64,000 nt of DNA from the NCBI RefSeq assembly GCF_000820845.2, contig NZ_CBXV010000004.1:434001-498000 (forward strand). The letters are read 5' to 3'. Below, one piece after another: positions 63,465 through 64,000 of the stretch. The translations under genes were made by a program, and so were the position numbers. Origin of the DNA: Pyrinomonas methylaliphatogenes. Its GTDB lineage: Bacteria; Acidobacteriota; Blastocatellia; Pyrinomonadales; Pyrinomonadaceae. How positions within the stretch are numbered: the first letter of the stretch is position 1; every line of letters begins with the position of its first letter. The notes under the pieces were generated by a model. It was not told where the DNA came from and did no database searches. It worked only from the letters and a program-made list of their open reading frames with translations.

Positions 63465-64000
63465 ATTAAGACACTTCATTTGAAACGGAGCGTGGATGAA
63501 AGGGCGTTATCGTGAGCCAGGTCAGCGTGTGAGATCGGGAGCGTCGTGGCGACTCAAGCGCCGGCTGAGATGAGATCCTTCGTGTGGCGGGCGACCTTTA
63601 CCATTGACGTTAAAGTCGGCGCTTAAAGAGTCCTTGCGCTGGTTAGCGCCCGAAGGGCCCGATGTCTGATGCGGGGCCGGACTCTCCCGTCGCCGAAGAC
63701 GAGGCGATCTATCTTGCAGCTTACGCTTGGGCCGCTCCGCAGTTGCCCGATCGCCGACAAAGCGTTGCGGTGTTGCATCGACGCGCGATCGAGGGATCGG
63801 CAGTCTCGTCCGCCATCTCTTACGGGGAAAGAGTTCTCCATGAAAAACGCGCGAGAAGGCGAAGTCGCCCGGCCATGGTGTAGTTGATACGATGCTCGCT
63901 CTGATGCCGCATGAAAAAACGCGCGAGAAGGCGAAGCCGCCCGGCCTTTTACGCGCATCCCATGAAAATCTTCTCTTGTAACCGTTTCGAGAGGAGGGGA
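63465..64000. other. Intergenic tail of the window
   Basis: No convincing gene lies after ddl. A short frame at 63662-63883 (73 codons) has no family match by eye and overlaps repeat locus I, so it is not called. The main content is repeat locus I. Confidence 0.5.
63839..63946. repeat. Direct repeat locus I: 36-37 bp pair, period 71-72
   Basis: Copies at 63839-63874 and 63910-63946 match over 36 bases with one substitution and one extra A in copy 2 (CATGAAAAACGCGCGAGAAG and on). The insert, 63875-63909, is 35 bases and unrelated. Confidence 0.93.

Noticed and set aside
63662-63883. Small ORF of 73 codons after ddl
   Set aside because: No family match by eye, no good ribosome-binding site, and its end runs into repeat locus I.

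Overview
The window is about 64 kb of moderately GC-rich, densely packed bacterial chromosome. There is no rRNA, tRNA, IS element, prophage or cas gene that I can see. Gene content fits a Gram-negative-type aerobic heterotroph, and an Acidobacteriota (Blastocatellia-like) origin is my best guess. Support comes from bacillithiol genes bshA and bshB1, a PEP-CTERM protein, a PhoH-YbeY-CorC cluster, an ECF sigma/RskA-type pair with a fasciclin protein, and a SYLF protein. The taxonomic call is inference; no 16S is present.

Layout. 1-3.1 kb: phoH (cut by the window edge), ybeY, a CorC-type CBS protein, a YkgJ-type CxxC protein and a small protein. 3.2-5.7 kb: an NlpC/P60 hydrolase and a large unknown protein. 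5.8-12 kb: metH behind a SAM-II riboswitch and its own promoter, then plsC-like and diacylglycerol-kinase-like lipid genes and a small membrane protein. 12-17 kb: argS and a polar amino-acid ABC importer made of a binding-protein/permease fusion plus an ATPase. 17-26.7 kb: sirtuin, larC, folE, M28 peptidase, metG (with a structured leader), tatD, polyprenyl diphosphate synthase and a HARE-HTH protein. 26.7-31.8 kb (minus strand): a metallo-beta-lactamase protein, a 970-residue membrane regulator joining a sugar-binding-protein-like sensor to an OmpR-type winged helix, and a GH5-like glycosidase. 32-39 kb: aminotransferase, amine oxidase, bshB1, nfu, bshA, nth and a YacP-like NYN protein. 39-43.3 kb: fasciclin protein, anti-sigma, ECF sigma, a ferritin-like gene split by a +1 frameshift and a PEP-CTERM protein. 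43.8-54 kb: rlmD-like methyltransferase, deoB, mutM, phosphohexomutase, sugar nucleotidyltransferase, an ABC-2 exporter and two dipeptide-type permeases. 54-63.5 kb: xerC/D, a DksA-like protein, SYLF protein, AmgK-like kinase, asnS, methyltransferase, AIM24 protein, arginase and ddl.

The most unusual signal is not a gene. At eight places, mostly intergenic, a locus-specific sequence of 25-38 bp occurs twice with a short unique insert between the copies. In six of them the repeat period is 71-73 bp with an insert of 35-43 bp. A ninth locus has three copies. The repeats are unrelated in sequence from locus to locus but similar in geometry, close to a single CRISPR repeat-spacer-repeat unit. This looks like a ruler-based insertion process with very long target duplications (for example off-target Cas1-Cas2 integration), or another undescribed mechanism. 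Other strong candidates are the SAM-II riboswitch before metH, the four-way-junction leader before metG, and the binding-protein/OmpR one-component regulator next to a GH5 enzyme.
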